A DNA stretch of 64,000 nucleotides. It comes from Rhodococcus_F sp040656415 (GTDB lineage Bacteria > Actinomycetota > Actinomycetes > Mycobacteriales > Mycobacteriaceae). Shown here one piece after another: positions 49,134-57,953 of the stretch (positions are counted from its first letter, which is position 1; every line of letters begins with the position of its first letter). The stretch spans positions 806,001-870,000 of the forward strand of contig NZ_JBFAMC010000001.1 in the NCBI RefSeq assembly GCF_040656415.1, written 5' to 3'. A program made the position numbers and the translations under genes. The notes under the pieces are model-generated. The model was not told the origin of the DNA and made no database searches. It was given only the letters and a program-made list of their open reading frames with translations.

Positions 49134-49862
49134 TCAACGGCAGGTGTAGCCACCGTCGACCGGCAGACAGACACCGGAGATCATCGAGGCGGCGTCGCTC
49201 AGGAGGAAGGCGATCGGAGCAGCGATCTCGTCTTCGGTAGCCCAGCGCCCGAGGGGCATCTGCTCGAGATAAGGCTTCTCGATTTCGGGCTGCCCCCAGT
49301 AGGAGGCAGACATTTCCGTCATCACTACGGTCGGGTTGACGCTGTTGACGCGGATGTTGTATTTGCCCAGTTCCAGGGCGGAGACCCGGGTGATGTTGTC
49401 GAGTGCGGCTTTCGATGATCCATAGGAAATGTGACCGGGGAGGGCAACCAGGCCTGCCTGGCTGGAGACGTTGACGATCGCGCCACCCTTGCCCTTCTTC
49501 ACCATCGAGGGCGTCGCATACTTTATGACCAGCAGCGCACCCCGAGTGTTGATGCTGATTGCCTTGTCGAAGACCTCGATATCGGTGTCCTGTGGGGTGG
49601 CGATCTCGCCGCCGAAGCCGCCGCAGTTGACCACGCCCCATAAGTCGAGCCCTGAGAGAGCGTTGCGAATGCTGTCCTCTGAGACGAGGTCGAATGGCAT
49701 TGGCTGCGCTCCGGTTTCCTGCTGGAGCTTCGCGAGCGCCTCGCGGGACCGACCGGAGGCGAAAACCTGGGCACCCTGCGATACCAGCAAACGCACAGTC
49801 GCAGCCCCGATGCCCCCGCTCGCGCCTGTTACCAGGATGGACTTGCCGCTGAAGTCAGCCAT
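49134..49862 (-). CDS. SDR-family dehydrogenase, sugar/polyol type (L-xylulose reductase-like)
   Basis: A 242-residue classical SDR. ILVTGASGGIGAATVRLLVS is the cofactor loop, GRSREAL after strand 2 has the arginine that favours NADP, and the active site is IVNVSSQAGLVALPGHISYG followed by SSKAALDNITRVSALELGKY (Y...SSK). VNPTVVMTEMSASYW and SGVCLPVDGGYT close the fold. The closest pattern I recall is the dicarbonyl/L-xylulose reductase and carbonyl reductase group, which fits a sugar or polyol operon. ATG 49862 is chosen over 49871. Divergent from the kinase-ABC operon with the operators between. Confidence 0.83.
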   Translation of the reverse strand: MADFSGKSILVTGASGGIGAATVRLLVSQGAQVFASGRSREALAKLQQETGAQPMPFDLVSEDSIRNALSGLDLWGVVNCGGFGGEIATPQDTDIEVFDKAISINTRGALLVIKYATPSMVKKGKGGAIVNVSSQAGLVALPGHISYGSSKAALDNITRVSALELGKYNIRVNSVNPTVVMTEMSASYWGQPEIEKPYLEQMPLGRWATEDEIAAPIAFLLSDAASMISGVCLPVDGGYTCR

Positions 49863-49950
49863 CGAGATCACTTTCTGTCAGGTTCACGGGAGCGCCGACG
49901 ATCGGATTCGTGGCGTTCGACCGCGACTGGATGAACTCATCATAGCGTCA

Positions 49951-50025
49951 TGTCATCGATGTCACGAGTCTATGCAGACCTGCCATGTCATCGGTGACAT
50001 CAACCATGCCATGTCATCGGTGACA
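49951..50025. promoter_or_regulatory. Three LacI-type operators in the divergent control region
   Basis: TGTCATCGATGTCA (49951-49964), TGTCATCGGTGACA (49986-49999) and TGTCATCGGTGACA (50012-50025) each match the LacI-family consensus TGNNANCGNTNNCA at every fixed place. The last two are identical and lie in near-identical flanks (CCATGTCATCGGTGACAT). Centre-to-centre spacing is 35 and 26 bases. They sit between the SDR start (49862) and the kinase start, and the LacI gene is close by. The rest of 49863-50196 shows no gene. Confidence 0.82.
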
Positions 50026-50196
50026 TTAATTTCGCTGCAGATAGTGACAAGGAGAGTTATCTAGGTCACACTAGAGATCGTCGATTTCCATGAGGTGTCA
50101 CCGACAGGACCAGCGGTTATGTTTCAGCGAGCATCATGCGCCCGATTTCGAGAACGCACTGAAGGGCGCAAAGATGCTGTGGTCCCTGCCGTTAGT

Positions 50197-50883
50197 ATGC
50201 CGCATGGCGAATACTTCTGTGAACCAACGAGTCTCGCGGCGACGGTAGGCGAACTGGCCGATCGTGCCCGCGCCATGATCGCGGGTGGGCAGCGACGACT
50301 GCTCGGCATACCTGGATCGCCCGGCGCCGGAAAGTCGACGCTGTCCGAGGTGCTGGTGGCAGCGCTGGGGAAGCAGGCCGTGCTCGTCGGGATGGACGGA
50401 TTCCACCTTGCCAATGATGAATTGCTCCGACTCGGACGTATGGACCGTAAGGGTGCGCCGGACACCTTCGACGCAGACGGCTACGTTGCGCTGCTGAAGC
50501 GGTTGCGTCATCAGCAGTCTCCGGTGATACACGCCCCTGTGTTCGATCGCGTCCTAGAGGAGCCCATCGGAGGCGCAGTTCCGGTCCACAGGGATGTTCC
50601 CTTGGTCGTGACAGAGGGAAACTATCTACTGATGGGCAGCGGCGGTTGGGAAGATGTGCGCCCGGCATTGGACGAGGTCTGGTTCCTCGACGTCCCCCAC
50701 CGTGTGCGGGAAGATCGGTTGATCGGGCGGCACCAGGCGTTCGGGAAGACCTTCGCCCAGGCTCGCGAATGGACCCACGAGGTGGATCTGCGCAACGCCG
50801 ATCTCGTCGAAGCGATGCGTTCGCGTGCTGATGTGTTGGTCGACGTACTCGACGATCTCTCCGCCGAGGACAGCACGTGGTGA
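50197..50883 (+). CDS. FrcK-like P-loop sugar/nucleoside kinase
   Basis: A 228-residue kinase of the uridine kinase/phosphoribulokinase-like group. Walker A is LLGIPGSPGAGKSTLSEVLV, followed by VLVGMDGFHLANDELLRLGR, RKGAPDTFDADGYVALLKRL, PVFDRVLEEP and VVTEGNYLLM. This is the group called fructose transport system kinase (FrcK) when it accompanies sugar ABC importers, as it does here. It probably phosphorylates the imported sugar. The start is uncertain: ATG 50197 gives the usual length, while an in-frame GTG 50095 would add 34 residues. It leads the operon kinase-ATPase-permease-binding protein. Confidence 0.8.
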   Translation: MPHGEYFCEPTSLAATVGELADRARAMIAGGQRRLLGIPGSPGAGKSTLSEVLVAALGKQAVLVGMDGFHLANDELLRLGRMDRKGAPDTFDADGYVALLKRLRHQQSPVIHAPVFDRVLEEPIGGAVPVHRDVPLVVTEGNYLLMGSGGWEDVRPALDEVWFLDVPHRVREDRLIGRHQAFGKTFAQAREWTHEVDLRNADLVEAMRSRADVLVDVLDDLSAEDSTW

Positions 50884-50945
50884 GCGGCGAATCCGCGCAG
50901 AACGGAATCACGGCCGCGACTGGAGCACACAACCAAGGAGTGCCT

Positions 50946-51722
50946 GTGACGAATGCTGCGCCAACGGCCACGCCGATCCTGGAAGCACGAGGGTTATCTC
51001 GCAGTTTCGGGCATGTAAGAGCACTGGACGGCGCCGATTTCGAGATATATCCCGGTGAGGTCGTCGCTCTGATCGGCGACAATGGCGCCGGCAAGTCGAC
51101 GCTCGTAAAGGCGATGTCGGGAAACCTGAGCCTCGACTCGGGGGAGATACTGTTCTCAGGCTCGCCGGTGGACCTTAGAAGCCCTAGTGCGGCAAGCGAA
51201 TTGGGAATCGAGACCGTATATCAGGATCTTGCGCTCGCGCCACACCTCAATGCCGCGCAGAACATGTTTCTCGGTCGTGAACTGCGTGCGCAGGGATTGC
51301 TCGGCCGCCTCGGCTTCCTCGATACCAAAACGATGCGAGTGAGGTCTCGCAAAGCTCTCGACGATCTCGGGGCGACAGTCCTTACCCTGACCGACCCGGT
51401 CGGAGTCATGTCGGGTGGCCAGCAACAGGCGATAGCGATCGCGCGCGCGGTGGCATGGGCCAAAGGGGTGGTCTTCCTCGACGAGCCCACGGCAGCCCTG
51501 GGGGTTGTGCAGACCAAGAATGTCCTCGACACGATTCGACGAATCTGCGACACAGGCGTCGCGGTGGTCTTCATCAGTCACTCCATGCCGCACGTGATAG
51601 AGGTGGCGGATCGGGTGCAGGTGCTACGTCGAGGGCGACGTGTGGCCACCTACGAAGCAGAGAACACCTCCATGGAAGAACTTGTCGGTGCGATGACCGG
51701 CGCAATCACCGGAGCCGCGTAG
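50946..51722 (+). CDS. Sugar ABC importer ATP-binding protein (FrcA-like)
   Basis: A 258-residue single-domain ATPase of the CUT2 (ribose/fructose) class. Walker A LIGDNGAGKSTLVKAMSGNL, signature VMSGGQQQAIAIARAVAWAK, Walker B GVVFLDEPTAALGVVQTKNV, and VVFISHSMPHVIEVADRVQV are intact. Most CUT2 ATPases are fused pairs of about 500 residues; this single-domain form is the FrcA type. GTG 50946 is chosen because AGGAG lies five bases upstream; an in-frame GTG at 50877 overlaps the kinase gene but has no ribosome site. Confidence 0.88.
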   Translation: MTNAAPTATPILEARGLSRSFGHVRALDGADFEIYPGEVVALIGDNGAGKSTLVKAMSGNLSLDSGEILFSGSPVDLRSPSAASELGIETVYQDLALAPHLNAAQNMFLGRELRAQGLLGRLGFLDTKTMRVRSRKALDDLGATVLTLTDPVGVMSGGQQQAIAIARAVAWAKGVVFLDEPTAALGVVQTKNVLDTIRRICDTGVAVVFISHSMPHVIEVADRVQVLRRGRRVATYEAENTSMEELVGAMTGAITGAA

Positions 51723-51724
51723 CC

Positions 51725-52828
51725 ATGTCCAGTCAAACCGCGACCACTCCCACCTCGCTGCCGACGGGTGAACCGGACGCGGAATCAGCCCGTGCCGGCT
51801 GGACCCCCGGCAAACTGCTGCGGATCCCGATCATCCAGATCCTGTTGGTGCTGTTGATGATCTGTGCGGTGTTCGGTGCAATGGCACCCGACACATTCCT
51901 CGCATGGGGCAATATCCGGCTGATCATCCAGAACGTGTCGATTCTGGCGATCCTCGGTATCGGTATGACCTTCGTGATCGTGACGGCGGGTATCGACCTG
52001 TCGATCGGATCTGTCCTGGTCTTCTCCGGCGTCGTGGCCGCCAAGGCAATGCAAGCGACTGGCGGGGCAGGCTGGGGCACGGCCATCGTCGGGATCATCG
52101 TCTCGATCCTCGCCGGTATGGCGTGGGGTGCACTCAACGGGTTTCTGGTTGCCAAGGCAAAGGTTCCACCGCTGATCGTGACGCTCGGAACCCTGGGCGG
52201 CGCACTCGGTCTGGCGCAGGTGATTACCGGTGGCGTCGACATTCGTGACGTTCCGCCTGTTCTCGTCGACACCATTGGCTACGGAAACCTACCCGCCACC
52301 TCCATTCCGGTCATCTCGGTGATTGCCCTCGTATTCATCATCTCGTTCTCGATCATCCTGCACCGCACGAAGTTCGGCCTCTACACCTACGCAATAGGGT
52401 CGAATGAGGAATCTGCAAGGCGTGTCGGCGTCAAGGTGGACAGGCATCTGATCAAGGTCTACGCACTGTCGGGCACCCTTGCCGGCATAGCCGGCATCCT
52501 GTCGCTGGCTCAGTACAGCACCACCGCAATTGCCGGCCAGTCCGAGACGAACCTGAACGTGATCGCCGCCGTCGTGCTCGGTGGCACCAGCCTCTTCGGC
52601 GGCATAGGCACGATCTTCGGGACGATGGTGGGGCTCTTCATTCCCGCAGTTCTGCAGAACGGATTCGTGATCATCGGTGTCCAGCCGTTCTGGCAGCAAG
52701 TCGCCGTCGGTGCGGTTCTGATCGCTGCGGTCTACATAGACCAACGTCGCCGTTCCGCCGCTTCCCGCGGTCGATCGGAGTCGTCGAAGCTCTCTTCCCT
52801 GCGCAAACTATGGTCTCGCGGTCCGTAG
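51725..52828 (+). CDS. Sugar ABC importer permease (FrcC/RbsC-like)
   Basis: A 367-residue membrane protein with 8-10 helices. ILAILGIGMTFVIVTAGIDL and SIGSVLVFSGVVAAKAMQAT are the BPD_transp_2 signature of ribose-type permeases. GWGTAIVGIIVSILAGMAWG and ALNGFLVAKAKVPPLIVTLG follow. Near the end are VLGGTSLFGGIGTIFGTMVG and a polar cytoplasmic tail. ATG 51725 begins two bases after the ATPase stop. It forms the channel for the sugar recognised by the binding lipoprotein downstream. Confidence 0.9.
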   Translation: MSSQTATTPTSLPTGEPDAESARAGWTPGKLLRIPIIQILLVLLMICAVFGAMAPDTFLAWGNIRLIIQNVSILAILGIGMTFVIVTAGIDLSIGSVLVFSGVVAAKAMQATGGAGWGTAIVGIIVSILAGMAWGALNGFLVAKAKVPPLIVTLGTLGGALGLAQVITGGVDIRDVPPVLVDTIGYGNLPATSIPVISVIALVFIISFSIILHRTKFGLYTYAIGSNEESARRVGVKVDRHLIKVYALSGTLAGIAGILSLAQYSTTAIAGQSETNLNVIAAVVLGGTSLFGGIGTIFGTMVGLFIPAVLQNGFVIIGVQPFWQQVAVGAVLIAAVYIDQRRRSAASRGRSESSKLSSLRKLWSRGP

Positions 52829-52892
52829 TGAACCCCGGCATGTGCACGGATGCACCAACTCTCACCAACATCCGAACAGGAGTGTGTCAACA

Positions 52893-53861
52893 ATGACGAA
52901 GAAGTCACGCAGGGTCGCTACGATATTCGCTCTCGGTGCCGCGGGCGCGCTGGTGTTGTCGGCGTGCTCCGGCGCAGGGGGAAGCGGCACCAAGGAGGTA
53001 GCCTTCGTCCAGGGTGTGGCCGGCGACGAGTTCTACATCAGCATGCAGTGCGCCATCGAACAAGAGGCCGCGGCTCAAGGGGTCAGCGTCAACACTCAGG
53101 GTCCTACCCAGTTCGACCCCTCACTGCAGAAGACAGTGCTCGACTCAGTGGTTGCTTCCCGTCCTGACGCAATTCTCATCGCGCCCACCGATTCCGCGGC
53201 TATGCAGGCACCCCTCGACGCGGCGGCAAGGCAAGGTATCGAGATCGTGCTCGTCGACGCTACTGTCGACGATCCGTCCTTCGCTGTGTCCCAGGTCGCG
53301 TCGGACAACATAGGTGGTGGCGCCGAGGCATTCGACGCGATCAAGCAGATGAACCCGGACGGCGGAAAGGTTCTCGTGATGAGTGTCGACCCAGGTATTT
53401 CCACCACCGACGCGCGAGCGGCGGGCTTCGAGCAAGCGGTCGCGCAGGACCCGGCGTTCGAATTTCTCGGCGTGCAGTACAGCCACAACGATCCGGCCGA
53501 GGCAGCCAGGCTGATCACCGCGGCACTGTCACGGGATCCCGACATCGTCGGTGTTTTTGCTACCAATCTCTTCGCCTCTGAGGGCACCGCTACCGGTATC
53601 CGCCAGGCCAACATGCAGGATCAGGTCAAACTCGTTGGCTTCGATGCAGGTCCGGCGCAGGTCAACCAACTGCGGGATGGCACGGTGCAAGCACTCATCG
53701 CCCAGGAACCCGCCGTAATCGGCAAGGACGGTTTCGATCAGGCCATGAACGCACTCGACGGTAATCCGGTTACCCGAGACATCCAGACCGGTTTCCAGGT
53801 GATCACCGCAGACAACCTCGACACCGACGGCGCGCAGTGGGTGTACAGGTCCGCGTGCTGA
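52893..53861 (+). CDS. Sugar ABC importer substrate-binding lipoprotein (FrcB-like)
   Basis: A 322-residue lipoprotein. The signal peptide (ATIFALGAAGALVLSACSG) has lipobox LSAC. The type I periplasmic-binding fold shows VAFVQGVAGDEFYISMQCAI, SVVASRPDAILIAPTDSAAM, VASDNIGGGAEAFDAIKQM, SVDPGISTTDARAAGFEQAV and VKLVGFDAGPAQVNQLRDGT, typical of CUT2 proteins for ribose, fructose, inositol or similar. ATG 52893 has AGGAG ten bases upstream. Last gene of the operon; an inverted repeat follows the stop. Confidence 0.88.
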   Translation: MTKKSRRVATIFALGAAGALVLSACSGAGGSGTKEVAFVQGVAGDEFYISMQCAIEQEAAAQGVSVNTQGPTQFDPSLQKTVLDSVVASRPDAILIAPTDSAAMQAPLDAAARQGIEIVLVDATVDDPSFAVSQVASDNIGGGAEAFDAIKQMNPDGGKVLVMSVDPGISTTDARAAGFEQAVAQDPAFEFLGVQYSHNDPAEAARLITAALSRDPDIVGVFATNLFASEGTATGIRQANMQDQVKLVGFDAGPAQVNQLRDGTVQALIAQEPAVIGKDGFDQAMNALDGNPVTRDIQTGFQVITADNLDTDGAQWVYRSAC

Positions 53862-53869
53862 CCCGGTAG

Positions 53870-53929
53870 CGATCGTTGTGGTGTCGGAATCGCGCATTCC
53901 GGTGCCGGGAATTTCCACCACCGCGATCG
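53870..53929. terminator. Putative terminator after the sugar importer operon
   Basis: CGATCG at 53870-53875 and 53924-53929 begin and end an imperfect outer stem (with GTGGTG against CACCAC). An inner GGAAT-CGCGC-ATTCC hairpin lies at 53886-53900. It separates two convergent genes. The mismatches and the absence of a T run make it tentative. Confidence 0.45.
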
Positions 53930-53965
53930 TTGGCCCCAGGTCCTGATCGCGCTGAAAAGGTCTGA

Positions 53966-55000
53966 TTACGCTCCGTGACCTGCGGGTACCGCCTCGGCCG
54001 GCTTCGGTGGGGGCGGTGGGGTGCCATCTCCGAACGGTCGGCCGCCGAGTTGCTCGCGTCCGTGCGGTTCCCGCCAACCGGACAGGTCGGGCCCCTTCGG
54101 CACGATGCGGGTTGGATTGATGTCGGTGTGCACCATGTAGTAGTGCTGCTTGATCTGAGTGAAGTCGATCGTGTCGCCGAACCCGGGTGTCTGGAAGAGG
54201 TCGCGGGCATATGCCCACAGGGCGGGCATCTGGTCGAGTTTGTTCCGATTGCACTTGAAATGGTTGTGATAGACGGCGTCGAAACGAGCCAGTGTGGTGA
54301 ACAGGCGCACGTCCGCTTCGGTGATCGTGTCACCGACGAGGAACCGGCGATCGGTGAGCCGATCTTCGAGCCAGTCCAGTCGCGAGAACAGCTTGTCGTA
54401 GGCGGACTCGTACGCTTCCTGTGATCCGGCGAACCCGCACCGGTAGACACCGTTGTTCACGTCGTGGTAGACGAGGTCGGCTACCTCGTCGATCTCGTCC
54501 CTCAGGTTGTCGGGGTAGAGGTCGGGGGCGCCGTCGCGGTGGTATCGCGTCCACTCCGACGACAGGTCGAGTGTGATCTGCGGATAGTCGTTGGTGACCA
54601 CCTGTCCGGACGGCACGTCGACGATTGCGGGCACCGTGATACCGCGCGGGTAGTCGGGGAACCGTGCGAAATAGGCGTCCTGCAGGCGGGGGATTTTCAG
54701 AACCGGATCGACTCCACCGGGATCGAGATCGAAAGTCCAGCTGCGCTTGTCGTGTGTGGGCCCGCACAGGCCCAGCGACAGCGCGTCCTCGAGTCCGAGG
54801 AGACGCCGGACGATGACGGCTCGGTTCGCCCAGGGGCAAGCGCGGGCCGCGACGAGGCGGTAGCGACCCGCTTCAGTGGGGTACCCGTCACGCCCGTCTG
54901 CGGTTATTCGGGTGCCGATGTAGCGTGTGTCCCGGTTGAATTCGCCGGGCTCGACGTAGGAGCTCGTATTGCCGTCAGGGTCATCCGCGCGTTCTGTCAT
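53966..55000 (-). CDS. Glutathionyl-hydroquinone reductase-like (ECM4/YqjG family) protein
   Basis: A 344-residue GST-fold reductase. YRLVAARACPWANRAVIVRR holds the catalytic cysteine in the CPWA motif. LGLCGPTHDKRSWTF, VPAIVDVPSGQVVTNDYPQI and the C-terminal GST domain (VNNGVYRCGFAGSQEAYESA; LFTTLARFDAVYHNHFKCN) are typical of the family. These enzymes reduce glutathionyl-hydroquinones; actinobacteria make mycothiol instead of glutathione, so the natural thiol is probably mycothiol (inference). ATG 55000 is chosen. The tail is proline-rich (PFGDGTPPPPPKPAEAV). Confidence 0.85.
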   Translation of the reverse strand: MTERADDPDGNTSSYVEPGEFNRDTRYIGTRITADGRDGYPTEAGRYRLVAARACPWANRAVIVRRLLGLEDALSLGLCGPTHDKRSWTFDLDPGGVDPVLKIPRLQDAYFARFPDYPRGITVPAIVDVPSGQVVTNDYPQITLDLSSEWTRYHRDGAPDLYPDNLRDEIDEVADLVYHDVNNGVYRCGFAGSQEAYESAYDKLFSRLDWLEDRLTDRRFLVGDTITEADVRLFTTLARFDAVYHNHFKCNRNKLDQMPALWAYARDLFQTPGFGDTIDFTQIKQHYYMVHTDINPTRIVPKGPDLSGWREPHGREQLGGRPFGDGTPPPPPKPAEAVPAGHGA

Positions 55001-55029
55001 GGTGTGCTGTCCCGCCTGTCGGTGTTGTG

Positions 55030-55734
55030 TCAGAGTGTACTTCGCAATATCGAGAGCGAGATGGATGTTCCCAGCTCGCGGTATCCCGTGCGCGTCGCCA
55101 ACCCTCGGGACGCGAGATTGTTGCGGTGTGAACACCATTGGGCGACCAGGCCACTGTCCAGTGCGTCGTCGGTAGCGATTCCGGCGGCAAGAGTGCCGAG
55201 GCCGCGGCGGCGTAGAGCCGGCGCCGTGAGCACACCGACATCGGCGAGCAGGCCTTGGAATTCGACGTATCCCGCCGTGCAGAGCGTGTGTTGTGCCTCG
55301 TCGAGCACGGTGAACCAGTGCCCGAGTTCACTGACGCGTGCCTCGGCTACGTCGTCGGGTGGGCACATGCTCTCGAGGCGGCGCACGTGGTCGAGGTCGC
55401 GCGCGACGAGCGGGCGGAGCGCACTCTCCGTGTCCTGATACTCCGTCGTGAACGCGAGGACGAATGGGCCGGAGCAACGGCCGGCGTGGTCTTGGGTGAG
55501 AGCGAGCAAAGTGGCGGGCTCCATCAGCGCGTCGGGCGGATATTCGTTCGCGCGCTCGACGACCCACCCAGGTCCGACGAGTGCAGATACAGAGCCGATC
55601 TGAACGAATCGGAGGGTACCCGCGTCGTCGTCGACGCGGGTGGCGACGTGGTCGGGGTCAGTCATCGCGTCGTCGCGCAACCCCAACTCCCGCGACCACG
55701 CGAGTCGGACGATGTCGAGGTGATGGGTGTCCAC
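55030..55734 (-). CDS. GNAT-family N-acetyltransferase-like protein
   Basis: A 234-residue protein. The C-terminal half has a GNAT core: HTLCTAGYVEFQGLLADVGV, LTAPALRRRGLGTLAAGIAT (acetyl-CoA loop RRRGLG), and LVAQWCSHRNNLASRGLATR then TGYRELG. The N-terminal half (GTLRFVQIGSVSALVGPGWV) is less typical and may be a degenerate second domain. The substrate is unknown. GTG 55734 follows TACCGT by 6 bases. It is transcribed away from the PadR gene. Confidence 0.8.
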   Translation of the reverse strand: MDTHHLDIVRLAWSRELGLRDDAMTDPDHVATRVDDDAGTLRFVQIGSVSALVGPGWVVERANEYPPDALMEPATLLALTQDHAGRCSGPFVLAFTTEYQDTESALRPLVARDLDHVRRLESMCPPDDVAEARVSELGHWFTVLDEAQHTLCTAGYVEFQGLLADVGVLTAPALRRRGLGTLAAGIATDDALDSGLVAQWCSHRNNLASRGLATRTGYRELGTSISLSILRSTL

Positions 55735-55746
55735 CCGCCTACGGTA
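55735..55746 (-). promoter_or_regulatory. Predicted -10 box of GNAT gene (leaderless)
   Basis: On the minus strand TACCGT (55746-55741) lies 6 bases before GTG 55734. Confidence 0.5.
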
Positions 55747-55824
55747 GCCGCTTGTCCCCTTTCCACCCGAGCTGTATGGTCCACACGGAGTATTCGATAC
55801 GAACTATTTGTGGAGGTGGTCACC

Positions 55825-56439
55825 GTGGTTCTCACTCCGCTCGGCGTCACCATCCTCGGCCTACTGTGTGAACGCACGATGCACCCGTACGAGATGTATC
55901 AACTTGCGACTCTCCGGCGCGGACGTGTGGTGAAGATCCGGCCAGGCTCGCTCTACCACACCGTGAACAGGCTCGAGGGCGAAGGGCTTGTGCGCGCCAC
56001 CGGCACCGATCGGACGGGGAATCGGCCCGAGCGCACCATGTACGAGATCACGGACACAGGCCGGAAGGCGCTGGTGGACCGTGTCAGCGAGATGATTGCC
56101 AATCTGGGGAGCGAGTTCCCACAGTTCCCTCTGGCATTGGCGGAGGCTCACAATGTCGATGCCGCCACCGTGGTGGGACTGCTACGTGACCGCCTCGGTC
56201 ATCTCGAGAAGGCGATCGATGATCTCGAGACCGCCACCGCGCAAGCCTATTCCATCGAGACCCCCAGGATCTTCGTCCTTGGCGACGAGTACCTCCTCAC
56301 CCTTACCCGCGCCGAACACAAGTGGCTCAGCACATTGGTAGCGGAAATAGAATGTGGTGACTTGCCTTGGCTCACAGAGGAACTCCTTGATCAACTGGCA
56401 AAGTCGCGTCGGTCACAATCCGGTTTGGGCAAGGATTGA
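55825..56439 (+). CDS. PadR-family transcriptional regulator
   Basis: A 204-residue regulator. The winged helix starts VTILGLLCERTMHPYEMYQL and continues KIRPGSLYHTVNRLEGEGLV, then RTMYEITDTGRKALVDRVSE, the usual PadR signature. The C-terminal Vir_act_alpha-like helical dimerisation region follows. GTG 55825 is chosen because GGAGG lies eight bases upstream. Its stop overlaps the ATG of the MFS gene (TGATG), so it most likely controls that exporter, as PadR proteins commonly do for drug pumps. GTATTCGATAC near 55789 could be part of its operator. Confidence 0.85.
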   Translation: MVLTPLGVTILGLLCERTMHPYEMYQLATLRRGRVVKIRPGSLYHTVNRLEGEGLVRATGTDRTGNRPERTMYEITDTGRKALVDRVSEMIANLGSEFPQFPLALAEAHNVDAATVVGLLRDRLGHLEKAIDDLETATAQAYSIETPRIFVLGDEYLLTLTRAEHKWLSTLVAEIECGDLPWLTEELLDQLAKSRRSQSGLGKD

Positions 56440-57953
56440 TGATGGATACCGCCCGCACTGCACCGAACGCCTCCCCACTCGAGCGCCGAAATCCGTGGCC
56501 GGCCCTGTGGGCTCTGGTCATCGGATTCTTCATGATCCTCGTCGACAGCACGATCGTGGCGGTGGCAAACCCCGCGATCATGGACGCTCTGCAGACCGAC
56601 ATCAACAACGTCGTCTGGGTCACCAGCGCCTACCTGCTGGCGTATGCGGTTCCGCTTCTGGTGTCAGGTCGCCTCGGAGATAGATTCGGCCCGAAGAACA
56701 TCTACATGATCGGGCTCGTGCTGTTCACGGCGGCGTCGTTGTGGTGCGGACTGTCGGGCACGATCACAACGCTCATCGTGGCCCGGGTGTTCCAGGGACT
56801 GGGCGCGGCGCTCATGACGCCGCAGACGATGGCCGTCATCACCCGTACGTTCCCGCCCGATCGTCGCGGCACGGCGATGGGTCTGTGGGGTGCGGTCGCG
56901 GGCGTGGCCACATTGGTGGGACCGCTCGCCGGCGGGGTACTCGTCGACTACCTCGGCTGGGAATGGATCTTCTTCGTCAACGTACCGATCGGTGTGGTTG
57001 CGTTCGTGCTGGCGTGGCGCCTGGTTCCGTCGCTGGAGACCCACCGGCACAAGTTCGACATCCCTGGTGTCGTCCTCAGCGCGCTCGGCATGTTCTTTCT
57101 CGTGTTCGGAATCCAGGAAGGCAATTCCTACGACTGGTCAGCGATCGTATGGGGGTCGATCGGTGCAGGACTGCTCCTGCTCGGGGCATTCGTCTGGCAC
57201 CAGTCACTGAACAGAAGTGAGCCGTTGCTCCCGCTGGTTCTGTTCAAGGATCGAAATTTCTGCCTTGCCAACGTGGCCATCACCGCGATGGGTTTCGCGA
57301 TTACCTCGATGGTGCTGCCCCTGATGTTCTACACCCAGGCAGTACGCGGACTGTCACCGACGACCTCGGCGTTGCTGCTGGTGCCGATGGCGGTGCTGAC
57401 AGGGGTGCTCGCCCCGTTCGTCGGCAGGCTGGTGGACCGGACCCACCCGCGGTACATCGCAGGCGCGGGATTCCTGCTGTTCGCCGTCGCGCTGGGATGG
57501 CTGGCTACGGTCATGTCGCCGGATGTCGAGATCTGGAAACTGTTGCTGCCCATCGGGCTGATCGGGCTGGCCAACGCCTGCATCTGGTCGCCAATTGCCG
57601 CGACGGCCACGCACAATCTGCCGGCTCAGAAGGCGGGCGCCGGTGCAGGCGTCTACAACACGGCACGTCAGATCGGTGCGGTGCTCGGTAGTGCTGCGAC
57701 CGGTGCCCTGATCACCGCTCGACTGAATGCCCATGGGTTGAGCAGTGGAAGCCAGGAGTCGGGTGTGCGCGAACTACCCGCGTTCGTAAAGGAGCCGTTC
57801 AGCATCGCCATGTCACAGTCGGTGTGGTTGCCTGCGGCAGTCCTGCTGGTCGGGTTCGCCGCCTCGGCGTGTTTCGCCCGACCCAGGCGACAGTTGCGGC
57901 ACGAGGTCAGTTCGGTTGCCTCAACCAGTCGGGAAACATCACTGCCGGGTTGA
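56439..57953 (+). CDS. DHA2-family MFS multidrug exporter (EmrB/QacA type)
   Basis: A 504-residue permease with 14 predicted helices. Helix 1 holds MILVDSTIVAVANPAIMDAL with the conserved D, helix 2-3 loop motif A is GRLGDRFGPKNIY, helix 4 has ARVFQGLGAALMTPQTMAVI, and motif C is GAVAGVATLVGPLAGGVLVD. LPAQKAGAGAGVYNTARQIG near the end is typical of the family. ATG 56439 overlaps the PadR stop and AAGGA lies upstream. Its last 47 bases overlap the 3' end of the convergent FAD dehydrogenase gene. Confidence 0.9.
   Translation: MMDTARTAPNASPLERRNPWPALWALVIGFFMILVDSTIVAVANPAIMDALQTDINNVVWVTSAYLLAYAVPLLVSGRLGDRFGPKNIYMIGLVLFTAASLWCGLSGTITTLIVARVFQGLGAALMTPQTMAVITRTFPPDRRGTAMGLWGAVAGVATLVGPLAGGVLVDYLGWEWIFFVNVPIGVVAFVLAWRLVPSLETHRHKFDIPGVVLSALGMFFLVFGIQEGNSYDWSAIVWGSIGAGLLLLGAFVWHQSLNRSEPLLPLVLFKDRNFCLANVAITAMGFAITSMVLPLMFYTQAVRGLSPTTSALLLVPMAVLTGVLAPFVGRLVDRTHPRYIAGAGFLLFAVALGWLATVMSPDVEIWKLLLPIGLIGLANACIWSPIAATATHNLPAQKAGAGAGVYNTARQIGAVLGSAATGALITARLNAHGLSSGSQESGVRELPAFVKEPFSIAMSQSVWLPAAVLLVGFAASACFARPRRQLRHEVSSVASTSRETSLPG

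Noticed and set aside
48161..49174. Minus-strand frame of 337 codons over the LacI gene
   Set aside because: Arg-rich shadow of the LacI regulator, which has a clear HTH in the other frame.
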